A stretch of DNA of 64,000 bases from Candidatus Eremiobacterota bacterium. GTDB lineage: Bacteria > Vulcanimicrobiota > CADAWZ01 > Ess09-12. Positions 33,265 to 42,610 of this stretch are shown in pieces. The DNA lies in the NCBI GenBank assembly GCA_031082125.1, contig JAVHLM010000031.1:22478-86477 (forward strand). The letters are read 5' to 3'. Each line of letters starts with the position of its first letter. Position 1 is the stretch's first letter. The notes beneath the pieces were generated by a model. The model saw only the letters and a list, made by a program, of their open reading frames with translations, searched no databases and was not told the DNA's origin. The position numbers and the translations under genes were made by a program.

Positions 33265-35706
33265 TCATACAAACACCGAGGTTATCATCATCGCGGAGCT
33301 GGAAAGCCTGGCTTTCCAGACTTCCTTGGGCACCTGCGGGCTGAGGACCGATATGAATATTCCTTCACCGTCAAGGGGGATGAGGGAGTAAAGGGCCTCG
33401 TCCGTCGTGACGCAGAGCTGCTTCACGCCTCCCTGCTCGAAGCGGGCAAGATGTTTTTCATTGTCAAGAAACACCTGGCTGCACACGCTGCTGAGAAGGT
33501 CGATATCCCTGTCGTCGCTGAAGATAAAATCTATGGGAAGCCCGTCCCTCGATACGACCAGGCTGCCTATCACGCCGTCTATCCTGCCGAGGTCCTCCAG
33601 GACCTTTTTCATGATAGTATCTCTCAGCTCCGTGGCGCCCTGGAGCTGCCCCAGGTCTTCCTCGCTGCTGCTCTCCTTGAGGGGCTCCACGAGGGCCAGC
33701 ACCATCTCCTGGAGGGGGAAAAGGAAAAGGAGCCCTTTTTTCTGGCTCACGTATATTGATTTTGGCGCGTCAAACCGGGCATCGGTAAAGGATGACGTGA
33801 TGCTTCTCGCGATTTCCGAAGAAAGTGCCGCCACCAGCTCCACAGTGCTCTCGTTCCCTTCCGGGGACAGGATGACGAGGCCTTCACTGCTGGCCAGGAC
33901 AGGAATGGTGCCGTTCTGGGTGAGAAACTCGTTCAAGACATCCTGGATCTCGGCGGCGCGTCCTTCCAGGCCCGATTCTTCTATGGCGGCTATGGCGCGC
34001 TCGACGACCTGCTCCCTCGATTCGTCGGCGAGGAGCTCCTCCTGGGGGATCTCACCGGCGCGCTGTATATCGGTCTGGAACTCAACTTCCATCTGCTCTT
34101 CAAGGAAGCCCTCGCCGGCAAACTGGTCCTGCTCGGCAGGCTGCACCGAGGCCTTTTCCTCTCCCGCCTCGAGGGCTTCCAGGCTGCCCTCATCATAGGG
34201 CTTTGTCTCCTCTTCAAGAGAGAGGCCGTTTTCTTCTGCCTGGAACTCATCGATAAGGACATGGGAGGCGCTGCTGTCGGCGCGCTCCTCTTCAATGGCG
34301 ATAAAGGGGTTGCTCGTGCTTATCGGGATGACTTCCTCGATAAGGAGCTCATCCTCCTCTACTGGTTCTTCCTGCTGCTGCTGCTCTTCCTTGAAGATCA
34401 CCGGCTCCGGCGGCAGGGGCGCTGAAGGGGGAAGCGGCGGTGCGGCCTCCTCCTGTGCCTCTTCCCCGAAAAGCTTTTTCTTGAGGTCACTGAGCTCCTT
34501 GTCAATGAAATGGTGGGAGATGAGCTTTTCAATGTTAAGGCATGTGGAGCACTCCATGGAGGCGATCACATCCCTGAGATAGTCTGCTTTTGTCCTCTGG
34601 AGAATCGCACTCAGTCTCTCCTTGAGCTTTTCCGTGCCCTCCAGCACCACGATGGGAAGGTCGCTGTGCTTTTTGAGATAGAGCTTCGCCTCGCGCGGCA
34701 GGGGGGAAGCGGTGATGAGGACCGAGAGATCCGGGCGGTAATAGCTTATCCTTGAGTGAAAGAGGAATACTTCATCGATGGTGGCCGGTGAGTCCTTTAC
34801 CTCCAGGAATATGAGATGCTGCTCCTGGTTCACCAGGATGTCCATGACCCTGAAATCCTTCTCTTCCTTTACCAGGATGTTTTCAGTATCCACGTGAAGC
34901 TCGGAGAAGAGCTGAAGCACATGGAGGGCGAGCCAGAAATTCGGCTTTGTCATGCGTTTTCCGAAGGCTGTGACAAAAAGCTTCTGGTCGATTCTCTCAT
35001 CTGAGAGTATCCTGGCGCAGTGAGGGCATTTCAAGCCCCTCGAGGAGGCCTCCTGGATGGCGGAAAACTGCAGCACACGGCTGATCTGCCTGTTGGTGTC
35101 CCTGCAGTAGACGTAGAATTCCCTGTTCACGAGGCCCAGGCCGACGAGCATTTCAATGTATTCAGTGAGCTCATCCTTTTCCCAGGACTTCTCAAGCTCC
35201 TCAAGAAAGCAGTTCTGGCTCTTTTCCATGTCCTTGAGGAGGCGCCTGACGGGCTCATCCTGGAGGGCTTCGACGGCCGTGATGTCCTGCGAGGAGGGCA
35301 CGAGGCTCATCGCGTCGGTTTTCAGGGTCGTGAAGTTTTCATTCACTGGTCTGTATGGCTCCCAGAGGCTCTCGTCCTCCTTTCTTCCCGGGAGGAGCGT
35401 GTTCCTTATGATGTTTTTAAAGCCGTTGAAGAGGTTCACTCCCTCGTTGTCAGCCGTCAGGCAGCCGCACTCGACAAAAGTCCTGTCCCGGGGAATGAAG
35501 AGATAAAAGATTATGCCGCTCTCAGAGCAGAAGAGCTCGCCGCAGGGCTCTCCTTCGGACTCGATCCTTTCAAGTCCCAGGCTCTCTCGGACCTTGTTCT
35601 TCGCAAAGCCGATCACGAAGGGAAAATTCTTCCTGAGCTCAAGGAGCACGGCCTGTTCATCCTGAGGTTCTATCTTTATGGGAAGTCTCAGCCTGCTAAG
35701 CTCCAT
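33265..35706 (-). CDS. Zinc-ribbon, PD-(D/E)XK-like, double Roadblock fusion protein
   Basis: 813 residues, no membrane segment. The N-terminal ~210 residues are unassigned. A zinc-ribbon start (CPHCARILSD) follows near 235. About 265-390 reads as a PD-(D/E)XK nuclease-like fold: FRVMDILVNQEQHLIFLEVK has the spaced D and E-x-K, then SVLITASPLPREAKLYLKK. An acidic, Glu-rich linker (about 430-570) joins two C-terminal Roadblock-like domains (about 585-690 and 695-810; GVIGSLVVSRDGLPIDFIFS). I know of no named family with this order. Nuclease activity is not assured; the fold may serve recognition. It sits between the TPR gene and the small Roadblock gene. Confidence 0.82.
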   Translation of the reverse strand: MELSRLRLPIKIEPQDEQAVLLELRKNFPFVIGFAKNKVRESLGLERIESEGEPCGELFCSESGIIFYLFIPRDRTFVECGCLTADNEGVNLFNGFKNIIRNTLLPGRKEDESLWEPYRPVNENFTTLKTDAMSLVPSSQDITAVEALQDEPVRRLLKDMEKSQNCFLEELEKSWEKDELTEYIEMLVGLGLVNREFYVYCRDTNRQISRVLQFSAIQEASSRGLKCPHCARILSDERIDQKLFVTAFGKRMTKPNFWLALHVLQLFSELHVDTENILVKEEKDFRVMDILVNQEQHLIFLEVKDSPATIDEVFLFHSRISYYRPDLSVLITASPLPREAKLYLKKHSDLPIVVLEGTEKLKERLSAILQRTKADYLRDVIASMECSTCLNIEKLISHHFIDKELSDLKKKLFGEEAQEEAAPPLPPSAPLPPEPVIFKEEQQQQEEPVEEDELLIEEVIPISTSNPFIAIEEERADSSASHVLIDEFQAEENGLSLEEETKPYDEGSLEALEAGEEKASVQPAEQDQFAGEGFLEEQMEVEFQTDIQRAGEIPQEELLADESREQVVERAIAAIEESGLEGRAAEIQDVLNEFLTQNGTIPVLASSEGLVILSPEGNESTVELVAALSSEIARSITSSFTDARFDAPKSIYVSQKKGLLFLFPLQEMVLALVEPLKESSSEEDLGQLQGATELRDTIMKKVLEDLGRIDGVIGSLVVSRDGLPIDFIFSDDRDIDLLSSVCSQVFLDNEKHLARFEQGGVKQLCVTTDEALYSLIPLDGEGIFISVLSPQVPKEVWKARLSSSAMMITSVFV

Positions 35707-35789
35707 TTCACATCACCTCGATTCTTGTAAATACCGGCAGGAGGTGTCCTCTTTCCTATGCCACATCTCTGGTGAAAAGCGCCCCGGCA

Positions 35790-38700
35790 CTATGCTGATT
35801 TCGCCTTTTCCAGCTCTCTCTGTATGCTCTTTTTCAGTTTTTCATTGTTGGTCTTCGTCGCTATCTGGTAGGCTGTCTCAAGATGCCTTACGCATTCCTT
35901 CAGCATCTTCTTCCTCTTGTACACAAGCGAGAGGTTGAAATGGGCCGAGAGGTCCTGCGGATCAACCTCCAGTGTCTTGAGGTAAGCCTCAATTGTCTCG
36001 TCGAGCATGCCTGCTTTTGTATAGGCCACGCCAAGGTTGAAGAATGTCTTGGGGTCCCTGGGATTGAGCATGATGGCCTTCTGGTACTCGTTGATGGCCT
36101 GGTCAAGCTTGTTGATTGCGGAGAATGCGATTCCGAGATGGCTGTGGGCCTCGAAATTGTCAGGATTTATCGAGATTGCCTTTTTCAGGTACTTGATGGC
36201 TTCATCGGATTTCTGCTGCTGCAGGCAGAGGAGTCCCAGCTTGCTGAAGTTCTGGTCATCATGGGGGTCGAGCTCGATGGCTTTCTGGTAAGCCGTGACG
36301 GCCTCATCCAGATTTCCCTTCTGGATGTAGAGAAAGCCGACGCTGCTGTATGGCTTGGACCATGCAGGCGCATAGGAGCTCGCCTTGACAAAGTAGTCAA
36401 GGGCCTCATCGGTTTTCCCCCTTCTCAGCAGCACATTGCCCATGCCCATGAGGGCTGAAGCGAAGGCGGGCTCAAGGGTGAGGGCCTGGCGGTAATTGGA
36501 GATTGCGGCGTCCCATTTCCCCTTCTTCTGGAGCGCATCGCCAAGAAGGGTGAAGAGGGTGGGGTTCTGGCCGATGGCAAGCGCTGCCTCGAAAGTCCTG
36601 ATGGCCAGCTCCGTGTCTCCCCTCTCAATATAGGCATTCCCCACTTTTTCAAGGAGGTCAAGGTCGCTTGAGTTGATGGTGAGAGCCTTCTGATACTGCT
36701 CTATGGAAAGATCGGTGTCCCTTTTGAGGCGGTAGACATCGCCGAGCTCTATGAGGGCCTCGTAGTAATGAGGAATTCTTTCCACGATGGCCAGCAGCTC
36801 CTGCTGGGCATCATCAAGCTCACCAAGGCGGATCATGCACTGGGCCCTCAGCAGCTTTATCTCGATTCTCTGGGGCTCAAGATTGAGGGCCTCCTCGAAC
36901 TCCTGCAGAGCGAGCTCCCATTTCCCCTGGTTGTAAAGAAATCTTCCCATCTGGAAATGGAGGTCGGCGTCCTCATAGACCAGGAGGGCCTTCTTGAGCT
37001 CATTTTCCGCGGCGGTCCAGTTTCCCATCTCAATGTGAATAAGGCCGAGATAATAGGGGATATCGGGCTCATGGGAATCGAGCTTTTTGGCTTCGTTGAA
37101 TGCATCAATGGCATCCCTGAGCCTTCCGAGGTGGGTGAGGATCCTGGCAAGCCGGTAATAGACCCTGGCCTTCTCGTCCCCGGGGGGATCGAGCTCAAGA
37201 ACCCTGTAATAGGCCTTGGAGGCCCGTGAAAGCTCCTTGCGATCCTCGAGGGCCTGGCCGAAATCCCTGTGGAATTTCCATTCCTCGCTGTTTATCAGGA
37301 TTGCGCTCTCAAGGAAATCCACGGCTTTCTCTGAGTCACCAAGCACGAGGTACGATTTCCCTATGTGGTAATGGGTAAAGGCATTCTGAGGATCGTATTT
37401 CAGCGAGGTCTGAAGCTCCTCGATAGCTTCCGTGTACTGCTGGTTCTCGAAATATATGAGCCCCAGCTGATGGTGAAGCTGGTAATGCTGCGGGGCGATT
37501 GATATGGCGCGCTGAAGCTGCTCGACTCCCCTCTTGATGTCCCCTGCACGGCGGTATGCCGACGAGAGCTCCTGGATGTAGGTCACATTTTTCGGGCTCT
37601 TTGCCACGGCGGCAAGGAGAAGCTCGATCCCCTTTTCCATGTTGTCCGTGGCGAGATAGCAGAGGGCCGCGTAGAAATTATATTCGGCATTCTCCGAGTC
37701 AAGCCTGAGGGCTCCCAGGAATGAATCGCGGGCCTCTTCATACCTGCTCTGCTCGCGGAGTGCCAGCCCTCTCCTGAAGAAAGGCTCATCCCAGTAGTGG
37801 TTGTACTCTATGCACCTCCTGTAGGCGCTCTCTGCAAGGTCCCAGAAGATCTTGCCTTCGAAGACCCGTCCCAGCTCGAAATAGGCCCTGTCGGTGGGCT
37901 TGATGGAGATGGATTCTCTCAGGGCTATGATGGCGCTGTCCCAGTCCTTGATCCTGGCATAGACATCGCCAAGGGCGCGGTGCACAAAGTGGTTTCTCGC
38001 GTTGATGGAGAGTGATTTCCGGTATGAGGTGATGGCTTCCTCGTATTTTTTAAGGGCCACGCAGGCATTGCCCATCCAGTAATATATCTGGCTGTCATCG
38101 GGCTGGAGGTTTGTGGCCTTGATGAACTGGTTCACCGCCAGGTCAAACTTTTCCAGGGACATGTAGGTGAGGCCCAATTGCACGAAGATCCTTGGATTCT
38201 CAGGGTCCAGGCTGAGAGCTTTCTGAAAGCGCTTGATGGCCAGATCAAGCCTTCCCAGTATGGCAAAGCTCTGACCGAGCTCCAGGTGGGCATCGCTCAT
38301 CTCCGGGTTTATCTCAATGGCCTTCTGGAAGTCCCTGTTGGCGGAATTATAGTCGCCCAGGCGGGCATGGATTCTCCCCATCTCGTAGTAAGCCTCGGGG
38401 TTCTTGGGCTCCAGATGGAGCGAGGTCTCGAACTCCAGGAGAGCCTTGGAAAGCTTTCCGGCGAGGCTGTATGAAAGGCCAAGGTTATAATGGATCTGCG
38501 AATCATTGGGATCCAGATCGATGGCCCTCATGAATTCTCTTACGGCGGCATTTAGATCTTTAAGGTGCAGGTAGGCAAGGCCAAGATTATTATGAGTGTA
38601 AGGATCATTCGGGTCGATGCTTATCGCTTTCCTGTACTCATCTATGGTTTCGGGCCAGCGCTCCATCCTGGCATAGACACGGCCAAGGTTGTAGTGGGAG

Positions 38701-39569
38701 AATGCATCATTGGGATCATATTTTACCGCCTTCTCAAAGCTCTCAACGGCCTCGGGGAACTGTTCCTTCTGGATGTAAAGCGCGCCCAGGTTGATATAGG
38801 CCGGGGCGTACCCGGGCTCGAGGGCGATTGTCTTCTTGAGCTCCTCGATGGAGCTGTCAACCTTTCCGAGCTTCCCGTAAATGAGGGCAAGATGGAAGTG
38901 CCCCTCGGTGTTCCTGGGATCGAGCCTGATGACCTTTTCCAGCTCTTCCTGGGCCTTCTCGTTCTTGCCCTGGCGGAAATACACGAGACCGAGGGAAAGC
39001 CTTGCTCCCGCGTCATTGGGGTCGTCAATGACGGCCTTCTGGTAGTCTTCAATGCGCTGCAGCCTCTCGAGCTCCTGCTGGATTCTCCGCTCTCCCTTGC
39101 TGTCATGGAGGTTCTGGACAATTCTGAGGGCTATCTGGAGCTCCGTGACGGCCTTGTCCTTCATCCCCATTTTTTCAAATGCAAGTCCCAGGTTGAAATG
39201 GGCGCGGTGATAGTTGGGATTTATTGAAAGGGCCTCCTGCCATTCCCTCACGGCAAGATCAATGGCACCCTGACGGTAATAGATAGTGCCCACCTCGTAG
39301 TGGGCCAGGAAATTGTCAGGGTTGATCTTGAGGCTTTTCTTGAACTCCGAGATGGCCTGATCCATGTTGTTGGAGTTCAGGTAGTTCGTAGCCTGCTTAT
39401 AATGATACTGGGCTTCATCGGTTCCCGAGTTTTTGCCGTTCTTTGCCGGGAACTTTTCGTTGCTCACCTTATCACTCCTTGGATGTGACTGAGAATTGTC
39501 ATCATAACTGTGCTCCCCATGCTGTTCCATGGGCGGAATACCGAACAGACGCTCTTCGCGGCGTTCCAC
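35790..39569 (-). CDS. Giant TPR protein (more than 30 repeats)
   Basis: Up to 1,259 residues. After a polar N-terminal 45 residues, nearly the whole chain is tandem TPR units of 34 residues (AHYEVGTIYYRQGAIDLAVR, NLGLAYLHLKDLNAAVREFM and similar, with the conserved A-Y-x-LG and DP-N turns); roughly 33-35 copies. No signal peptide or enzyme domain. Such a solenoid is a scaffold for a multi-protein complex, here probably including the Roadblock proteins encoded next. Start uncertain: GTG at 39569 or ATG at 39530, neither with a good ribosome-binding site. It is first in the signalling block. Confidence 0.9.
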   Translation of the reverse strand: MERREERLFGIPPMEQHGEHSYDDNSQSHPRSDKVSNEKFPAKNGKNSGTDEAQYHYKQATNYLNSNNMDQAISEFKKSLKINPDNFLAHYEVGTIYYRQGAIDLAVREWQEALSINPNYHRAHFNLGLAFEKMGMKDKAVTELQIALRIVQNLHDSKGERRIQQELERLQRIEDYQKAVIDDPNDAGARLSLGLVYFRQGKNEKAQEELEKVIRLDPRNTEGHFHLALIYGKLGKVDSSIEELKKTIALEPGYAPAYINLGALYIQKEQFPEAVESFEKAVKYDPNDAFSHYNLGRVYARMERWPETIDEYRKAISIDPNDPYTHNNLGLAYLHLKDLNAAVREFMRAIDLDPNDSQIHYNLGLSYSLAGKLSKALLEFETSLHLEPKNPEAYYEMGRIHARLGDYNSANRDFQKAIEINPEMSDAHLELGQSFAILGRLDLAIKRFQKALSLDPENPRIFVQLGLTYMSLEKFDLAVNQFIKATNLQPDDSQIYYWMGNACVALKKYEEAITSYRKSLSINARNHFVHRALGDVYARIKDWDSAIIALRESISIKPTDRAYFELGRVFEGKIFWDLAESAYRRCIEYNHYWDEPFFRRGLALREQSRYEEARDSFLGALRLDSENAEYNFYAALCYLATDNMEKGIELLLAAVAKSPKNVTYIQELSSAYRRAGDIKRGVEQLQRAISIAPQHYQLHHQLGLIYFENQQYTEAIEELQTSLKYDPQNAFTHYHIGKSYLVLGDSEKAVDFLESAILINSEEWKFHRDFGQALEDRKELSRASKAYYRVLELDPPGDEKARVYYRLARILTHLGRLRDAIDAFNEAKKLDSHEPDIPYYLGLIHIEMGNWTAAENELKKALLVYEDADLHFQMGRFLYNQGKWELALQEFEEALNLEPQRIEIKLLRAQCMIRLGELDDAQQELLAIVERIPHYYEALIELGDVYRLKRDTDLSIEQYQKALTINSSDLDLLEKVGNAYIERGDTELAIRTFEAALAIGQNPTLFTLLGDALQKKGKWDAAISNYRQALTLEPAFASALMGMGNVLLRRGKTDEALDYFVKASSYAPAWSKPYSSVGFLYIQKGNLDEAVTAYQKAIELDPHDDQNFSKLGLLCLQQQKSDEAIKYLKKAISINPDNFEAHSHLGIAFSAINKLDQAINEYQKAIMLNPRDPKTFFNLGVAYTKAGMLDETIEAYLKTLEVDPQDLSAHFNLSLVYKRKKMLKECVRHLETAYQIATKTNNEKLKKSIQRELEKAKSA

Positions 39570-39873
39570 ATAATTTTTGACAAATAATTCATTATTCCTT
39601 CTTCACAGTGCTCCGGGGAAAGAGAGACGGGAGGGAAAAAGGCTTCCATAAATTTACTTTTTGTCTATTGCACCATCTCCTGTTTTATATTATAATGAAT
39701 CGGAACATAGAGAAAACGCCGTAACGATGGCTTTCGGGATGCTGGAGCAGGGGAAGGTGAGGGCGCCCGCTTTTACGTTCCGCCGCAGCCAGTTTTTCCG
39801 GGAGTGAGCAAAATTGGCAAATTTTGGAATATCACGGTCAAAATGGTGGTATTCAGGGAAGAAGGGAGATTGT
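39570..39873. other. Divergent promoter region between TPR and Cu-amine-oxidase-N genes
   Basis: About 300 bases serving both directions. TATAAT at 39691-39696 on the plus strand, with TTGCAC 17 bases upstream, could drive the gene at 39874. Nothing clear is seen for the TPR gene. Confidence 0.45.
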
Positions 39874-41232
39874 ATGAACAGGGGGGTTCTTGCGGCTCTG
39901 ATCTTCTTGAGCATCGGGGTAATGCTTCTTCTCCCGGCGTGGGGCCAGGAGGATATTTACTCTGTCTTTCTCAATGGCACAAGGTTCCAGGTGACGCCCG
40001 TCGAGCGCGATAACATCGTCTATCTTCCCGTGCAGGCCTTCGCCTCAAAGCTCCAGCTCTCCTTTGAGTGGAACTCGAAGCTCAACACCATCAAGATAAA
40101 TGACCAGATTGTCAATGCCCGTCCTCTGGCTCTTGAAGGGATACTCTATCTTCCCGTTGAGAGTATGGCCCAGGCTATTAATGCAGTGGTGAAATGGGAC
40201 AGCAGGAAGAAGCGCATCCTTATAGACGTGCCTGACAGTCCCCTTGCCGCCTCATATCAGGCGGGAGCCCCGGGGAACAGGGTTGGCGCCGTCGTTCCAG
40301 TTCCATCAGCCGGTTCTCAGGGGAACAGGGTTGGCGCCGTTGTTCCCGCCCCGGCAGCCGGTTCTCAGGGAAACAGGGATGGTGCTGTCGTTCCCGCCCC
40401 GGCACAGGGCTCCCAGGGGAATCAGCAGGCTATCCTGGCTTCGGCCAGGAACAAGACCGAGCAGGTGAACAGGAATGCCACGATAAAGATTACAAGGCTT
40501 GAGGAGAATGTGGGTGCAGTGCTCTCCAACAACGCGCAGGGGAAGCAGGTACCCTCGAATCTTCAGCCCCTCAACACGACGAGCATCCCTCTGGAACAGG
40601 GCTCTTCAAGGAATTCGTACGAGACGCCGGGGAAGAGCGGCCTTGCCCAGATGCCCCAGGATATGAAAACGTTCCCTTCCCCCAGCGCCTACCCGGGCAC
40701 AGGGAACGAAAACCCTTCCGATTCTCCCATAATTCATCCCATGAATGCTCCGCCTACCATGCCCGCGGGGCTTCAGCTCCCGCCTTCAGGCCCCCAGTTC
40801 CCCGGGAGCATCCAGGACCCCCAGATGCCTGCGGAGCTCACCTCCACGCCCGCTTTTCCCCAGGCAGGCAATTTTGTCTCCAAGAACGCGAGAAACCAGG
40901 TTTTTTCCGTGACGGTGACCAATATGGAGCAGCTGAACTCCATCAAGAATTATTACAAGCCAAATGCCGGGAGCAAGTATGTGGTGATCTACATTTCGCA
41001 GCAGAATGTTTCTGAGCAGGTGCAGATTTATACCGGAAAGTTCTCGCTCTCCGATGAAAACAACAAGATCTATGAGTACCAGGAGGGGCTCAGCAATTTC
41101 TGGCTGGTGATACTCAAGCCAGGCGCCATCAATTACGGCTACCTTGTTTTCGAGGTGCCTGACTATGTGAAGCCTGAGCGGCTGATACTCCACGCGATGA
41201 ACCAGTCGCCCCTCACCCTGAAGCTGGACTGA
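39874..41232 (+). CDS. Secreted copper-amine-oxidase-N-domain protein with Pro/Gly repeat linker
   Basis: 452 residues from ATG 39874, which has GGGAG five bases upstream and starts a signal peptide (VLAALIFLSIGVMLLLPAWG). Residues about 25-120 form a duplicated copper amine oxidase N-terminal-like domain (VYLPVQAFASKL, LYLPVESMAQAI), a wall- or envelope-binding module. A linker follows with three 16-residue repeats (GSQGNRVGAVVPAPAA). The C-terminal domain (about 340-450) is a beta sandwich of the DUF4352 type (NMEQLNSIKNYY, YVVIYISQQNVSEQVQIYTG). The same pair of end domains makes up the gene at 42611-43408. Confidence 0.82.
   Translation: MNRGVLAALIFLSIGVMLLLPAWGQEDIYSVFLNGTRFQVTPVERDNIVYLPVQAFASKLQLSFEWNSKLNTIKINDQIVNARPLALEGILYLPVESMAQAINAVVKWDSRKKRILIDVPDSPLAASYQAGAPGNRVGAVVPVPSAGSQGNRVGAVVPAPAAGSQGNRDGAVVPAPAQGSQGNQQAILASARNKTEQVNRNATIKITRLEENVGAVLSNNAQGKQVPSNLQPLNTTSIPLEQGSSRNSYETPGKSGLAQMPQDMKTFPSPSAYPGTGNENPSDSPIIHPMNAPPTMPAGLQLPPSGPQFPGSIQDPQMPAELTSTPAFPQAGNFVSKNARNQVFSVTVTNMEQLNSIKNYYKPNAGSKYVVIYISQQNVSEQVQIYTGKFSLSDENNKIYEYQEGLSNFWLVILKPGAINYGYLVFEVPDYVKPERLILHAMNQSPLTLKLD
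40264..40407 (+). repeat. Three 48-bp in-frame tandem repeats
   Basis: Three consecutive units encode GAPGNRVGAVVPVPSA, GSQGNRVGAVVPAPAA and GSQGNRDGAVVPAPAQ, with a partial fourth unit after them. Repeat number in such linkers can change by slippage. Confidence 0.85.
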
Positions 41233-41288
41233 AGGCTGAGATCTCAGAGAAGGATATAAAATAGGTGTCACGTCACAAGGAGGAGAGT

Positions 41289-42590
41289 ATGTTCCCGAGC
41301 TCAATTCGCACCATCGCAGGAATAGTTTTTCTCGCATTCCTCGCCTGCTCAGTCCTCGCCGGCGCCACGCCTGCCCTCGGCAAGGACCCGGTGCAGGTGG
41401 TTTTCTGGCACGCTATGAGGGGAGAAAAGCAGGTAGCCCTCGCAAAGCTCATTGAGAAATTTCAGAAAGAGAATCCCGATGTCACCGTGCAGGAAGTGGC
41501 TGCTCTCAGCCCCCATGAGAGAGGACTGGGAAATGATTATAACCATCTTTACCTCAAGCTCCTCCAGGCCGTTGCGCAGAACACCCCTCCCGACCTGGCA
41601 CAGGTCTATGAGAACTGGGCCACTCAGTTTATCGAGATAAAGGCAATCACCCCCGTCGAAGAGTTCAGGAAAGGTAAATATCCGCTCACCGACAAGGAAA
41701 AGGAAGATTTCTTCCCCATTTTCAGGGAAGCCAACTCTTTTAACGGCGCCTTGTGGACTATTCCCTTCAACAAAAGCGTCTATGTGCTCTACTATAACCG
41801 TGACATGCTGGAGAAGAACTCCATCAAGGTTCCCAGGACCTGGGATGAGCTCAGCGAGGCATCGAAGAAGCTCACCGTGAGGAGCGGCGATGAAGTCAAG
41901 GTCTACGGCTTCATCTACACCCCGTCAGTTGATATGTTCGGCCACTGGCTTTACGCTTACGGCGGCGAATTTATCTCAGGCGACGTCGCCACTTTCGGAA
42001 ACGCCAGAGGGGTGAAGGACCTGGAGTACTGGGTCCAGCTCACCAACAGCGACAGGACCGCCCTTCCCAGCTTCAATGCCTACGATGACTTCCTCAAGGG
42101 GAAAGGGGCTTTTTATATCGATTCCACCTCGCGGATTGCCCCGCTGATGAAGCACTGTCCCTTCAGCTTCGGCATCGCTTCCGTGCCTGAGGGGAGCGAG
42201 AGGACCTATCAGTCTGCAGGGACCAACCTCGCCATCTTCGCAAAGAGTGATGAAAAGAAGGAGGCTTCGTGGCGCTTCATGCGCTTCCTTGTGGCTCCTG
42301 AGAACACGGCATTCTGGGCCATCAACACCGGCTATCTGCCCGTACGCCAGTCGGCGGTGAAACGTCCGGACTACCAGGTTTTTCTCAAGAGCCACCCCGA
42401 TTTCAGCGTGGGAATCCAGTCTATCAACTACGCGAAGTCGCCGCCAAGAAACCCTGCCTGGGAAACCATAAGAAACTATATCAACGATGCTATTTACGAG
42501 GCCATATCGCAGACTGCGACGCCCACCAAGGCCCTCGAAAAGGCAGTGACCCATTCCAATGACCTTCTCAAAGGAATGAAGGGGCAGTGA
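41289..42590 (+). CDS. Extracellular solute-binding protein, sugar/glycerophosphate (UgpB) type
   Basis: 433 residues from ATG 41289 (AGGAGGAG upstream). A signal peptide (IAGIVFLAFLACSVLAGA) is followed by a family-1 binding-protein fold: VVFWHAMRGEKQVALAKLIE, NTPPDLAQVYENWATQF, LWTIPFNKSVYVLYYNRDML and PRTWDELSEASKKLT. These motifs match UgpB-like proteins that deliver glycerol-3-phosphate or oligosaccharides to an ABC importer. No permease or ATPase gene is near, so it must serve a distant transporter or have another role. Its last codon overlaps a possible GTG of the next gene, linking it to the two paralogues around it. Confidence 0.9.
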   Translation: MFPSSIRTIAGIVFLAFLACSVLAGATPALGKDPVQVVFWHAMRGEKQVALAKLIEKFQKENPDVTVQEVAALSPHERGLGNDYNHLYLKLLQAVAQNTPPDLAQVYENWATQFIEIKAITPVEEFRKGKYPLTDKEKEDFFPIFREANSFNGALWTIPFNKSVYVLYYNRDMLEKNSIKVPRTWDELSEASKKLTVRSGDEVKVYGFIYTPSVDMFGHWLYAYGGEFISGDVATFGNARGVKDLEYWVQLTNSDRTALPSFNAYDDFLKGKGAFYIDSTSRIAPLMKHCPFSFGIASVPEGSERTYQSAGTNLAIFAKSDEKKEASWRFMRFLVAPENTAFWAINTGYLPVRQSAVKRPDYQVFLKSHPDFSVGIQSINYAKSPPRNPAWETIRNYINDAIYEAISQTATPTKALEKAVTHSNDLLKGMKGQ

Positions 42591-42610
42591 AGCAAGAAAG
42601 GGGCATTCCC

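Noticed and set aside
36185..39121. Several minus and plus open frames within the TPR gene
   Set aside because: Repetitive coding sequence creates open shadows in other frames; none has start signals.
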